A stretch of DNA of 64,000 bases, taken from Favolaschia claudopus (lineage: Eukaryota; Basidiomycota; Agaricomycetes; Agaricales; Mycenaceae). Each line of letters begins with the position of its first letter. Within the stretch, counting starts at the first letter, position 1. The translations under genes were made by a program, and so were the position numbers. A model generated the notes under the pieces. The model did no database searches and had not been told where the DNA came from. It saw nothing but the letters and a program-made list of their open reading frames with translations. Shown here piece by piece: positions 1 through 10,796 of this stretch. The stretch lies in assembly GCA_037176885.1 (NCBI GenBank), contig JAWWNJ010000093.1, positions 682,001 to 746,000 on the forward strand, read 5' to 3'.

Positions 1-460
1 TAGACTCACCATGGAGAAAGGTATATTGACGGCGAGAATGAAGAGGAGAGAGGATAGAAGAGGCAGGAGAGAGAAGGAATGAGAAAATAATAGAAGAGAA
101 TCAGGCTATGAATATGGCCAGACGCAGGAAAAAGGGATGCTTCGTCAGAAATGCTTGTGACGGCAATGAAGAACGGCTGGAATTACCTCATAAAGGGAAA
201 AAATTTGAAATGGGTGGCCAGGGCAATCCAAATAAAGTATGACGATCTGCGTATGACGCCGATCGACTGGGAGCCCAAAGTCGTAATAAGGCGCGACCAG
301 CGGCCCCGGTAAAATCATGCGAGGTAAATCAGCGGCATGGCTCATAAATAGCATGCCCTCAATCGTTGAAAAGAGATTTTTGGCATTTCCCGCATATAGT
401 TTAGTGAGGAGAGATCAAACTAAGAGTCCGAAACAGAAACCAAAACTTTTCCTAAGTCAA
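1..460. other. Intergenic, nothing recognised
   Basis: Purine-rich at the left (repeated GA/GAGAG runs), then ordinary AT-balanced sequence. Short open frames on both strands show no motif. It borders the AAGTTG repeat arm that begins at 461. Confidence 0.5.
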
Positions 461-1021
461 AAGTTGCCACCAGACAAAGTTGTCGCCAGATTCAGTTGTA
501 GCCAGACGATTGTTGCAATCCCAAGTTACAAAAGAAGTTACCTCCAGAAACAGTTGTAGCCGGAGTTCCATTGCGGACAAAAAGTTGTTGTCGACACTGT
601 TGTGAGCAGAGTGAAAGTTGTTGATGCCGGCATAGAATCACAATCGGTTGTCACATCACAAACTTGTCACTCCTCAAAGTTTGTGTCTGCGAGATTGTAT
701 ACTAATTACCATTCAGCTCGAAGTTGCCGGCGGTACAACAAAGTTGTGGCTAAAAGTGTAAGTTGTACCCTAATTTACCACACATGTCGCAAATAATAAA
801 TGTACAGTATATCGCCCATATATGGGTTCGGCGCCACCAACTACTGAGATGATCTAGGTCAATATGAACAAATAGACCATACTAGGAAGCTCCGACTGCG
901 TCGGAAGGCACCTTGCTTGCTCGAAGGATAGATTCCGCACCCGAGAGATTCTCCGGCGTTTTTTATCAACTGAGTTCGAGGCCGACGTGTAAAGCGCAAG
1001 CAACTTTTAATTACTAGTAGG

Positions 1022-1755
1022 CACTGTGCAGTCAAAGTATCATGAAATTCCTCATGTTTTTCACGACGATTCATTAGAAAGTTCACGATGAATTGTCACG
1101 AAATTCATGATGCACTCTTGAAATTCACGACGCAACATCATGAAAGTGCATCGTGAAATTCATTACGGTTATGGGAACATTCATGACGTTATTTTCATGA
1201 TGTTTTGTTGTGGATTCATAACGATAACATCATGATTTTGGCAGTGAAAAGGAGCAAAAATGTGAAAAAAATATATCGACACCAGACAGGCTCGAACACA
1301 CGACCTCAAGCTGTCACTGACAAAGGCAGCCGGGTGCATACATCCAAGTCAGCCAAGATGGAATTATTAACAGTAGCACGTTACATTATATATGCAGCTA
1401 CCTTGAGTGAATCCGACTACTGAACCCGTTCCAGATATTACTGACCCACCTTTTGGCCACCTTCTTCGACCCCTCTTTACATTAGGGAGGGGTAGATGAT
1501 GTGTGAGTAGGATATTGAGTACATTTTGTACTCAACAACCTGGCTAGTGGACTTAGCAAAAATTTGACAGTCTTGCATGATGAAATTCATGATGTTTTGT
1601 CATGAATTTATATGCTCATCAACTAATGTAAAAATGAGTTTCTGAGCATCGTGAAAGGCATCTTGAATTTCATGATGTGGTTCATGACAAAACATCAGGA
1701 ATCTTGAAATTCCTCATTATTGTTTTGAATTTCATGACAAATACTTCGCACAGTG
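1022..1755. mobile_element. CACTG-ended TIR element, CACTA-like, non-autonomous
   Basis: The element begins CACTGTGC and ends GCACAGTG and is flanked on both sides by AGG (1019-1021 and 1756-1758), a 3-bp target duplication. CACTA/CACTG ends with 2-3-bp duplications are typical of the CACTA (CMC/EnSpm) superfamily. Both subterminal zones (1040-1230 and 1570-1735) are dense in TTCATGA/TCATGAA words in both orientations. No transposase is encoded. It lies between the two AAGTTG arms. Confidence 0.65.
1275..1362 (-). repeat. tRNA-like SINE head
   Basis: On the minus strand a B-box-like GTGTTCGAGCC (1289-1299) follows an A-box-like TGGCTGACTTGG (1341-1355 region) at tRNA-like spacing, with a T-rich stretch downstream. 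This looks like a tRNA-derived Pol III promoter rather than a foldable tRNA. It sits inside the CACTG-ended element. Confidence 0.35.
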
Positions 1756-2400
1756 AGGTAAGTAGTGAAACAATAGATGGTGGTGCGAGAGAGTGACTGC
1801 AATGTAGATGATTACTCATTAAGGCCTAGTGTTCAAATGAAACGAGCCGTAGCAAAATTGTAGAGATGTGACGAGTCCCCAAAGTAAATTGGAGCTACGA
1901 GTTCCACTGCGCTATGGCAAACATACTGTCAAAAAAATAAATCCGCACATATTGGACAATTTATTGACAACTTAGGTAGAATTTAGCGACAACTTCAAGA
2001 TTTTGGATATAAAATGGGGACAACCTTGCCTAGAGACAACTTCAACTACATACAACTCAATTCTATGCAACTTTTTAGACGGTCAACTTTTGAGTTGACA
2101 ACTTCTCCTCGATGACAACTCCAAGAGTTGCAATCTACAACTTCCTGCCCCTGTGAGGACAACTACAACTTGCTTGGTGTACAACTCTTGTCAGCTACAA
2201 CTTATCTTACCTGCATCTCGACCCAACAGCAACTTTCCGTGATGACAACTTCGACGAATACAACTTGCAACTTTCCGCAAGCCCAATCGGCCCAATTCCG
2301 GTCCGTGTTGCCGTAATTCTTTGACAGCGCAAATCACCACGTGATGTTGGTTCGTCTTCTTGCTCTTTACTCCCGTCTGCGCATCTGCCTACTCTGTTGA

Positions 2401-4639
2401 ATGCCCGAGAGCAGGGAATCAGAGTGCTCGTTCATCATCTGTGACGAGTACTTCGATCCTCTTCTGGTTCAAAACGGCTCCCTTCCGCTCGAAGGTATCG
2501 ATATCGACGCTACAGAGAAGGAACAAAAACGCTTCCCCCTGGCTCACCCGGCTCGCAGCGGGCTTCCGTACTCCATTGACTCCACCTGTACTGCTAAGCG
2601 CGGCACCAACAAGTCTCAGGGATCTATTTACCCTCCTATGTGGCGGACCACTGGCAAGAAGAATGCTACCAGCCGTCTCGGCGAGCTGGCTCTAGTCGGG
2701 ATCGAATACACATATAGGGGTCTCATTCTCAATCTCGGGGCTCTTTTTTTGATGGTATTCAAGTCGCTTATTGCTTGACACTATTTCTGACGAGGATCTA
2801 GGTGCAATTTTTAACTCATACGTCTGCGCATCCAATGTCTCGGGCTGCGTACGAGTCGTCGATTAAGCTTGTGGATAAAAAGGTGAAGTTATTTCATTTA
2901 CTCCCTTATATGCAACTGAGATTCCTCAAGTTGCGGAAATTCCACGTTGGAATGGCACTAATATTCAAGGACCATGTGCTTGCTTTCCATAGCCATGACC
3001 TGGTGTTCCAGGTGAGCAATATCGTTCTCTTCTGACCCGATCTGATGCAACGGTCCAGCCCCCTTGGGCGTTTTCACGCGACGACCTTCCGGCCAGCGCC
3101 GCCGATTTCTATAGTCCCAAGTGGGACTTCTCTTCTTCGCTCGTGACATGGATGCTAAGCAGGCTCGATCTGGATCGAAATGGACTTGCGTGTGAAGTCA
3201 TACGAGCAGCAAACGATGTCTTCTTCGGCATTGGGGTTTATACGGTGATTGAACTCTTTTTCCTCGCCGGTAAGCGTTTCTTAGATTGGTTTCTTCGTTT
3301 CTGACCACCATTGGTTTAGGTCTATCGCCTCTGCTTACCGAAGCAGAACTCTTCGACTGTCCTTCGCGTGTCGCTCGCTTTCGTGCGGCGTACATCACTT
3401 TCCTCGATAAGTCGAGAACAGACCTTCGGTCAGGATTTTGGCGCCACTCGCAGCTAGGCACTAGCGTGAATCACAGGAAACTCATTCGTCCTGCGATGTT
3501 GGACGGCTACCTAGCCCCGACCGAGCAACAGCGGCTCGGCTATATTAACTGGCTCCACGTCTACGCGAAGGATCGCTGCAAAATCCCGGTTCGGATGGCT
3601 GAGTTGGTGGATATCTACGCTGTGAGTTTGCGGTTCACATGATCGATTCATTCCGCTAATTAACGGACTTTGGATAGGCAAGCATTGCAGAGCGTTCAAC
3701 GTTTACGGAACCTTGGTTTCGCTACGAAACGGACACGCTTTACGACGTCTTCGAACCAACATACATCCGCCCTGCATTGTTGCTGGATGAGAATTTGGGA
3801 CACCTCATCTTCGGAAACACGGTTTGGAGTGAGCTTGGTGGGCAGATATCGAACGAAACGGATGCACTCACCCTATATTTCCGAGAACAAGGTGCGTTTC
3901 TCGATTCATCCTTCTAGAGCCTAGATGAACCAATTTCAGGCTTGTTGAATCAACCAACGTTCCTTCGTCCTGCCCACTACTCATCGCTGTTCTTGAGCGA
4001 TGAGGAATTTTCTTCTCATTCTCTACCCCACCGTAAGATTCACACCTACCGCAACGACAAACAACTCTGGTCTATCACCGAGTTTCCTCTCAATTCACGA
4101 GGGGTGGATGTAATCGCGTAAGTTAGCGTCATTTCTTCTCTTCTTCAAAGCTGAAATCATGTGTCAGCGACAGTGCAGATCCAATACCGATTACCGGCGA
4201 TGAGCGTAAGCGCATGCTGTTCTCATATATAGTCAAGAATACAAAGAAGGTGGCGATCGGGCCACTCGAATACTGCGGTAACGCTCACCGTGTTACAATG
4301 GGCAAGAAAACTATGTATGTGGTCTCTTCTTCCACCACTCAATACGGTCTGATTCTCTACAGCGCCGTCCCCTGTTATGGTGACCCAACACTTTCGGAAC
4401 ATTACGCTGAACGCGACTTGAAAACTCGTCTTATGCCGGCCTCGGTAAAGGGACAGCGCCGGCCTGAGCTGAGCGAGGCAGCCACTGACAAACTGCAGTC
4501 GCAACTAGCTCAAGTAGCCGCGAGTCGAAAGCGTGTGCGTGTCGAGGACAAAGAAAATACTGATGGGGTTGTGCCTGGCAAGGTGAAGAAGAGGCGGCTG
4601 AGTGCCGATCAGCGACTCGCATTGTCTATACAAAACTAG
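2401..4639 (+). CDS. Uncharacterised 646-aa multi-exon protein
   Basis: A seven-exon model fits with every splice in phase: 2401-2754, 2802-3011, 3059-3269, 3320-3621, 3678-3891, 3940-4117 and 4168-4639. All introns are GT-AG and 47-56 nt long, and the sum is 647 codons with the stop. The N-terminus is acidic (MPESRESECSFIICDEYFD). The centre holds LTEAELFDCPSR, NWLHVYAK and LIFGNTVW-SELGG. The C-terminus has a basic, nuclear-signal-like KVKKRR followed by LSADQRLALSI. No catalytic motif is visible. I recall similar uncharacterised multi-copy proteins from Mycena-type genomes, but I cannot assign a function. Flanks are repeats, so it may be a host gene or a passenger of an element. Confidence 0.75.
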
Positions 4640-5578
4640 TTGACTTTTGTTATTAATTTATTAACCGTTCCAATTCTTGACCTCTTGTAAATACTCAGGT
4701 TTCATTTGGGGACTATGTAGACATTGCTTGCACCCGGGCCTCTTAGTCGAAGCAGAAACGCCGGTTCGTCACGGCGTGTCACATTGTGTGACTCGGTTTC
4801 GGTAGACTTTCACCCTCACTGGGAGTAGCAGCTGTAAATACTATCAGATCCATTAGTATTACCAAGGTTAGTGTTGAATTCCAAGATTCTAGGTATGGGA
4901 AGATATTTTCAACCACATACCGGGCACTTTGTAAACATAGCCAAACAATAATTCGAGGCTTGAACAAAAATGTTTTTTGTAGCTCGCAATCAACATTTTA
5001 TGTGCTCACAGCACTTGAATATACCATAAGTACATCCTACAGGTACCAGATTTCGTTAGCAAAAGCAGCCCGACTCACAAATGGCGTATATCTTGTGAGG
5101 TACGAGCAAATCGATATAGCGTCTGTCTTGGAGAGACTACAAATGGCGCACAACCCGACAGAGTCTGTCACAACTGTCACAGATCACAACACAGTGCCAA
5201 ACAATAATTCGGGGCTTGAACCAAGGTAATTTTTGTAGCTCATAATCAACATCTTATGGGCTCAAAGCACTCAGATACACGGTATGTACCTCCCATAGTT
5301 ACTAGATTTCGTTAGCAAAAGCAGCCGGCCTCGCAACTGGCACACATTCTGATCACAGTTCGTGACACTGTGATACATGTCTGTGAACCTCGTTCAATTT
5401 GCTTGACCGAACATGTCTGGCACACCAAAGTAAGCCCTACATAACTATAATTTGCCCATATTAATGACAGATACGGAATTGGACCGAGAACACCAGGGAG
5501 AAAGATGGAAGAAATCAGGAAAAGTCGAAGGTGATGCAGTTTTGAACACGAACATCCATAGGAGCAAGAGTAGATAGT
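4640..5578. repeat. Intergenic with two tandem ~256-bp units
   Basis: A unit beginning GCCAAACAATAATTCG at 4940 recurs at 5196, a period of 256. It includes TTTCGTTAGCAAAAGCAGCC in both copies, and the second copy fades near 5345. The rest is short open frames without motifs and some CACAGTG/CACTGTG words around 5180 and 5355. Confidence 0.6.
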
Positions 5579-7217
5579 TTATGCCTCCATAAAATGCTGC
5601 GTAACACACATGACTGCTCTACAATAGTGATCTATTCCCCAGTTCCCATCATCCGAAAGAAAGTCCTGCCCCGCCAAAATCTCCTTGCACTCTTGCACCT
5701 CGTCGTCGTCGTTGATGACAATCCCAGCGTCTCGTTCGGCGGCCACATCTGGGTATTCAGAGAAATCAGCAGCTGTGGGGTCCGTCTGAAGCTCGTCCAT
5801 CGGCGGCAGTGGCGCTTGAGGATCGTGACCGTAATCCTGAAGCTGTCGCTAAATCATCCCCAGGGTCGCCCGTCCAATATCCGCGATTGATAGCCTTCTC
5901 CCTGCTGAGTTGATAGATCGCAGTGGGAGTTTTATTGCCTGCAGTGCGGAGTTTGTGCAGGTTCCACGACGCAATCGTTTCGTCCAACGACTTCTGTATA
6001 CGCGGTTGGAATACGACGAACAGGCACACTCGATGAATGGAATTCTCCATGTCGAGCAGGTTGATTTCCACGAGATGCATGAAGATTTCCCGAAAGAATT
6101 CAAGGGTATCTTTGCGTACGTCTCGCCAATTTCGCTCCATCCGAATGTTCTGCGTAGATCTGACGTTGAAATTCAGTAGATCTCAGATGGAGTTGTTTTC
6201 GACACGAACCGTCCCCGAAGATATGCTCGGTGCAGCTCTCCCCATTTGACAATCATTCTTCGCTCCACACCATTGTTCTCCTTACCCCAATCGCCCCTCA
6301 TCCTACTAGGCCAGCCATAAATAGAAACTGCATGCATGAAGAGTGCTTCAACGGTCTTGGAGCGCTTGTTATTGCAACAAGCCAGATAGATTATGAGTCG
6401 GGAGTGGCCGTCAACACACCCATGGACGTAGAAACCCCAAGGCCGTAATTTCTCGTTACCGTCCATGTGCCAAAGTGCGTTTGCGCCGCGCACTTTGTAA
6501 ACTCTTCTTTTGATCACGCCGTGCCATCTTCAGATAATTAATGAGTATGGGCTCGAGAGAGAGGAGTATTATCTACACATACCGAATCAGTACTCCGATC
6601 GCATCCACCCTCCACAAGCTCTCCTGCACGCGACGTATAGGTACGTGAATATTTCTGGACTCGAGATGGCCAGACATTATATTGCTGCCAGCGAAAGGAT
6701 GAAGTAGCGAGATTGAGGCGACATTTTCATCAAGATCCTCATCTGAAATGACCGTGAACAGCCGGCGCGCAGATGATAGATCAGCGCGCTCCAAGTGATT
6801 GTAGAGAGTCTGCCGCCGAACCCCGAGTGCGTCCGCCACGGCTGCCCAAGTATTCCCCATATCATGCAGCTCAAGTGCACGATCTAAGTCGATCGCGTAT
6901 CTCGGCCGCCCGCGCCCGGAGGGGGGTAGAGTACTCGTCCCGATATTGTGTGCAGGAGGCCCAGTATTCACGAAAGTCTCCAGTTCTAGACCAGTTGTTA
7001 TAACTAAATCAATTAATCCGTCGATTTCGGAGGGAGCGAGCCATGGATCCTGCAGATTGAGCAGAACAATGTGGACCCCATAGAGCTGCCGGAGAGAGTG
7101 TTCCGCTGCAGTGACCTCCGCGTTTGGAATCGCTTCGATGACGAGTCTTGCTTCGCCCATAATCCGTTGAGCCTGAGCAAGGAACTCGCGTACAGGGTCT
7201 TCTGTGCGTGGCGCCAT
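5579..7217 (-). pseudogene. rve-superfamily integrase-like transposase gene, frameshifted
   Basis: The minus-strand model starts at the ATG at 7217 (MAPRTEDP). It has an N-terminal helical part, then a helix-turn-helix-like segment (DLDRALELHDMGNTWAAVADALGVRR-type, near residue 120). After an intron at 6528-6582 comes an integrase core with WHMDGNEKLRPWGFYVHGCVDGHSR. After an intron at 6150-6205 comes RMERNWRDVRKDTLEFF. Both introns are GT-AG, 55 and 56 nt. The family is an integrase-like (DDE/rve) type common in agaricomycetes. The C-terminal part (from QDYGHDPQAPLPP to GNWGIDHYCRAV) is in another frame, so a one-base shift near 5850 breaks the gene. The likely acidic residues are in WHMDGN and DGHSR, and the third is unclear because the usual DNG is RGDWGKEN here. 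Confidence 0.75.
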
Positions 7218-7370
7218 CGAAAGGGTGAAAGAAGATGAGAGATCCAGTAGCGATGACACTTGATCGATTTGATTTGGCAAGAGCATGGTATTCAAACAGA
7301 TGAACGAAAGTAACACATTTCATTCAACACCACCACCTTCGCAATTATTGCAACAACTGATATCTAGTAT

Positions 7371-7919
7371 CTACGAAAAGTCGTTGTTCAAGAGCTTCGT
7401 AATCGCGCTGCAAATTTCCTGCCATTCTTGAGGCATGTCTGTGTTTTTATCGGGATGATAGATCTGGAGGAAAGCGTGAGGATAATATTGATTGACGAGC
7501 ACGGTACAGACCCTTAGAATCAGACGCCAGGCCTTGTGGTTATCGCCGTGACTTGCTGCTTGAATCTGAGCCCAGCTCCGGCGACGATCAAAGACAGGAT
7601 GTGGGAAGCGGGTAATAACTTGGAATAGGAGCTGCGCCTTGGAAAATTGGGCGAGGGTAGCTATACCAGGGATTGGAGGCCTCTCCGAAACCGGCACTGA
7701 CGTTTCAGGACGCGGTGGGTGGGGCCGCGGCTGTCCCTGATACGCTGGACGTGGACGCGGACGCGGACCGCTAGAGGAGGAGGCATGAGGCGGACTGGCA
7801 GCGCGCGGGATATCGAAGGGTTGTTCGCGAGATGTGTGGGCCTCGGGGTACGGAAACTTTGGGCGATCGCCAAACGGTTGAGGTTTGCGGAACTGCTCAC
7901 GATCATCATCGGCTGCCAC
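7371..7919 (-). CDS. J-domain-like C-terminal protein, 182 aa
   Basis: The first two thirds are proline- and arginine-rich and probably disordered (PRPRPRPAYQGQPRPHPPRP). The C-terminal part holds IYHPDKNTDMPQEWQEICS, which contains the HPD-KN signature of helix II-III of DnaJ J-domains, followed by an LLN helix end. The usual N-terminal J-domain helix is short or replaced by NQYYPHAFLQ. It lies about 150 bp upstream of the integrase-like gene on the same strand, so the two may be read together or belong to one element. Function is inferred only from the HPD motif. Whether it contacts Hsp70 is unknown. An intron or longer N-terminus is possible. Confidence 0.5.
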   Translation of the reverse strand: MAADDDREQFRKPQPFGDRPKFPYPEAHTSREQPFDIPRAASPPHASSSSGPRPRPRPAYQGQPRPHPPRPETSVPVSERPPIPGIATLAQFSKAQLLFQVITRFPHPVFDRRRSWAQIQAASHGDNHKAWRLILRVCTVLVNQYYPHAFLQIYHPDKNTDMPQEWQEICSAITKLLNNDFS

Positions 7920-8143
7920 GCACAGTCAGTATTGTGTGGTAGCGGGTATGCTTTCTATGGTACGTTTGTTTTGTGCCAAGTCACAACTTCAGCATCCGCT
8001 CATAAATGTCGACCAGGCTTGATTTGAAATCTCGGATTTGGCGGCAATTCCATTGTGGGGCGCTGGGGAGGCGTTGAGTAGGGCTCAGCCTTTGTCATTG
8101 TCCATGAATATATATCTTTTGCCACAATACGCAAGCCCTAAGT

Positions 8144-8411
8144 CACTGCATTCAGACCCCTTCTAGCCAGAGGGGGGCTGGCGAGGCGACCATTGGCTAG
8201 CCGGCCAGGGCTGACGTAGCCGCACACCAGCCGCAGCTAGCCGTACAGATAGCCGAAGCTCACGGCACCTCGCTACATGTTCCTCGCTGATCCTCGCATC
8301 ACCCCATTGTCTCCCTTTGTCTAGCCCTCGGCTAGCTTTGGGCCGGTGGGCTAGCCGAAGGCTCGCTGAATCTCGCCGAGGGGGCTGGTGAGACGGCCTC
8401 TGAATGCAGTG
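8144..8411. mobile_element. 268-bp CACTG-ended MITE
   Basis: Ends are CACTGCATTCAGA and TCTGAATGCAGTG, flanked by the 3-bp duplication AGT (8141-8143, 8412-8414), as for CACTA-like elements. The interior is GC-rich with many CTAGCCG/CGGCTAG words in both orientations. No coding capacity. Confidence 0.7.
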
Positions 8412-8535
8412 AGTATCTAAATGTAATCTAAATGCGCTGTAATGCGTGCACGGTAATGGCTTATATGAGCCTTAATCCCCCATAATCCCAAGGGTGGATT
8501 AGGGTGAATTATACGCGCTTGAATGGTCTACACCT

Positions 8536-9117
8536 ATGCGCTATAATCCCCTTATTGATTATCGGCTTATGGCTTGTACTGGCTTACGAGCCGGTATGAG
8601 CAGTTCAGGATTTTTCCGACACGGGGATGCAAAACGTAAGCAGCGACTTCCTATTACGCAGCCCGTCCTTGCCCAGATTATTGCCTCCCTCTCCAACCCT
8701 ATCTCCCTTCCGCGGGGTGCTTCTCGTCAGCTAGCCGAGACTCTCCGAGTTGCCTACGCCCTGGCCTTCGCAGGTTTTCTGCGCTGCGCATGCGGCGAGA
8801 TCACTTACGACTCTTTCGACGGCGCTTTCAACCTCAAGCGCCGTGACATCATCATTCAAAACGACGAGCACCTCACTGTCGACCTCCCGGCCTCAAAAAT
8901 GGACCCCTTCCGCGCTGGCGTGCGCATCACTATCGCAAAAACTGGCTTGCCCACCTGTGCCTACACCCTTCTTCGAGCCCACCTCAATAAGCCAGGCAAG
9001 CCCGACGACCCGGTGTTTGTGGGCCGACGTACTCGCAACGGTACAGGCTATGGAGCTTTCTCGCGGAAGCTTTTCATCGACTGTTTGAAGACCTGTCTCA
9101 CTCATGTCGGGATTTCA
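8536..9117 (+). pseudogene. Tyrosine recombinase (Crypton-like) fragment
   Basis: The frame reads TKRKQRLPIT-like KRKQRLPITQPVLAQI, then LRVAYALAFAGFLRCACGEI (arm and first catalytic arginine region), and KTGLPTCAYTLLRAHL. It ends at FIDCLKTCLTHVGI. In related fungal tyrosine recombinases the His-x-x-Arg and catalytic tyrosine follow directly. Here the sequence diverges after 9117 into serine-rich nonsense, so the catalytic C-terminus is missing. The N-terminal DNA-binding part is also short. It may derive from a Crypton or a recombinase-bearing retroelement. Confidence 0.6.
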
Positions 9118-9261
9118 TCGTCTTCCAGCTGTAAGCCTCAGTTCTCGGCGGAATTTAGCGCGGCATCTCTGCCAAGTATCTCATTCAAGCTGTTGTATGT
9201 ATCCTCAACTTGTTTGAACGCAAAGAAGGTGTCCCGGGTACATTTAGTGGAGAAACAGTGA

Positions 9262-10303
9262 AGAGAACCCGCCGATTTCCTTTTTTGGGATGTTCAACTT
9301 GGCTTCGACGCGAATTTACGCCAAATATGCAGTCTCTTTCAACATTCTGAGGATACAGAATTATTTAGTGGGCCTAGTGGATCCTCCTTAAAGAGTGGTG
9401 AGAGCAGGGTGTGCCAGAATAAAGCACATCGAATTTATTTTGCTGCGTAAGTGAATTTGTAGAGTGTAAGTAAAGGTAAATTTACGGTAAAGATCGTAAA
9501 TTTTGTAAATCGGCCCTCGGCTAACGGTCTAGGGCTTTCTTAACGCAGTATATGACGGTAAATCCATCACGCCGCTTAGCGTTCTGATCAAGATTTACTT
9601 TCCAACTTACTGCGTCAGTCCGCGCGTTTGCCATCGTTCAGACGCGTTTTGAGCGTGTCATATAATAGTATAAGCATGAAATTATATTCTACGCTCTAAA
9701 AAACGCGTCTTATTGACGTGTACGACACGCAAATCAGCCAACTTACATCATCCCATCAAAACAATACTGAAGAGCAATATCGGACTTGCGCGTGTGCAGA
9801 CCCGCACCGACGTCGAGGGTCAGTCCTGGTAGATGTATATGAGCACTATAGCCCATTTTCTGAGTACGGGAGCTCGTTTTCGACCCCAAATAATTACTTT
9901 TTTGTGAAAACCTCGTGAATTGGAATGTGCTGCTTCCTCAGCTTCAGTAGGGAGTTGAGGGAACGTTCCTGATGTCAATATTGCATGATTAATGAGTATA
10001 GAGTATAGTTTGACCCTATATACAGGAGTCCTACCTCTTAAAGAGCATGTACAAGTGGCAAACAAGCCGCAGATTCCAACTGAGCCCAATTTTCTATCCC
10101 AAGAGCCATGAACTGAATAGAGAGTCGTTCCCCCTTAATACCTCTCTTAGTCTGAGCTAAATGATGAGTTGTTGGGTCCAGAAATATAGCTGGATTGTTC
10201 CTTGAGCTCAGCAATGCACCCTGTATGTATATTGCCTTGTTTCTCACGAAAAAGGGCTTTAAAAACACTGTTTTGTTTCCAGCAGGTAACTATAGACTCA
10301 ATA
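9262..10303. other. Intergenic, decayed repeats
   Basis: AT-rich. Several GTAAAT/ATTTAC words occur around 9465-9560 and a small imperfect inverted repeat with GACGCGTTTT near 9638-9712. No gene recognised. Confidence 0.4.
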
Positions 10304-10796
10304 GAGCGTTTGCGGTGAGCCGCCTGTGACGGATCGACGTTCGCATCTGCTCACGGCAATATTACCCCGAGTCGTTGCCAAGACTCTGATACACAGCCTC
10401 CATTTTCTAGTATAAGTAGTTAGCTTTTGTCGTAGATTGCTTTCCCTTGGTCAATCTAAGACTTACACCAGTTCTTTTTGTTTGATCCACTTGTGCCGGA
10501 ACTCGACTCGCCTTCGCTTCCGTCACACCGCCAGAAGCCGCCTGGTGGCTCTGACGGCATGCGGAGCCAACTGGCTCAGTGAGATTTTTGTACGGGATAT
10601 GGTGGACACTGAGTATCCAACCGTGATCTCACCATTTTCTCCGCAAATTGAACCTCGGTAGATGTCGAGAAAAGACAAGTTTAAAGGCCAAAACAGCCGC
10701 CAGTGAGCCGCCGGAAGCCACTATATGACGTAGCCGCTCCACAGCGCATGCCGTCAGAGCCACCAGGCGGCTTCTGGCGGCTCACCGCAAACGCTC
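10304..10796. mobile_element. MITE, family 'CTTTGCGG', copy 1
   Basis: TIRs are GAGCGTTTGCGGTGAGCC and its reverse complement at the right end, inserted at TA (10302-10303, 10797-10798). Inside is a perfect 35-bp inverted repeat, 10529-10563 against 10745-10779. Other copies in the window are at 19741, 21428 and 35060. Confidence 0.75.

Larger units (their letters stand above)
461..2273. repeat. Foldback-like composite with AAGTTG / CAACTT arrays
   Basis: The left arm (461-765) carries at least seven exact AAGTTG words plus AGTTG variants every 10-40 bases. The right arm (1968-2273) carries at least twelve copies of the reverse complement CAACTT. The arms are therefore inverted in motif content rather than as one long perfect repeat, which resembles the subterminal repeat arrays of DNA transposons. 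A separate TIR element (1022-1755) lies between them. I could not define exact outer ends or a target duplication. Confidence 0.5.

Noticed and set aside
4940..5345. CRISPR-like repetition
   Set aside because: Only two tandem units of about 256 bp, with no spacer structure. The sequence is eukaryotic.
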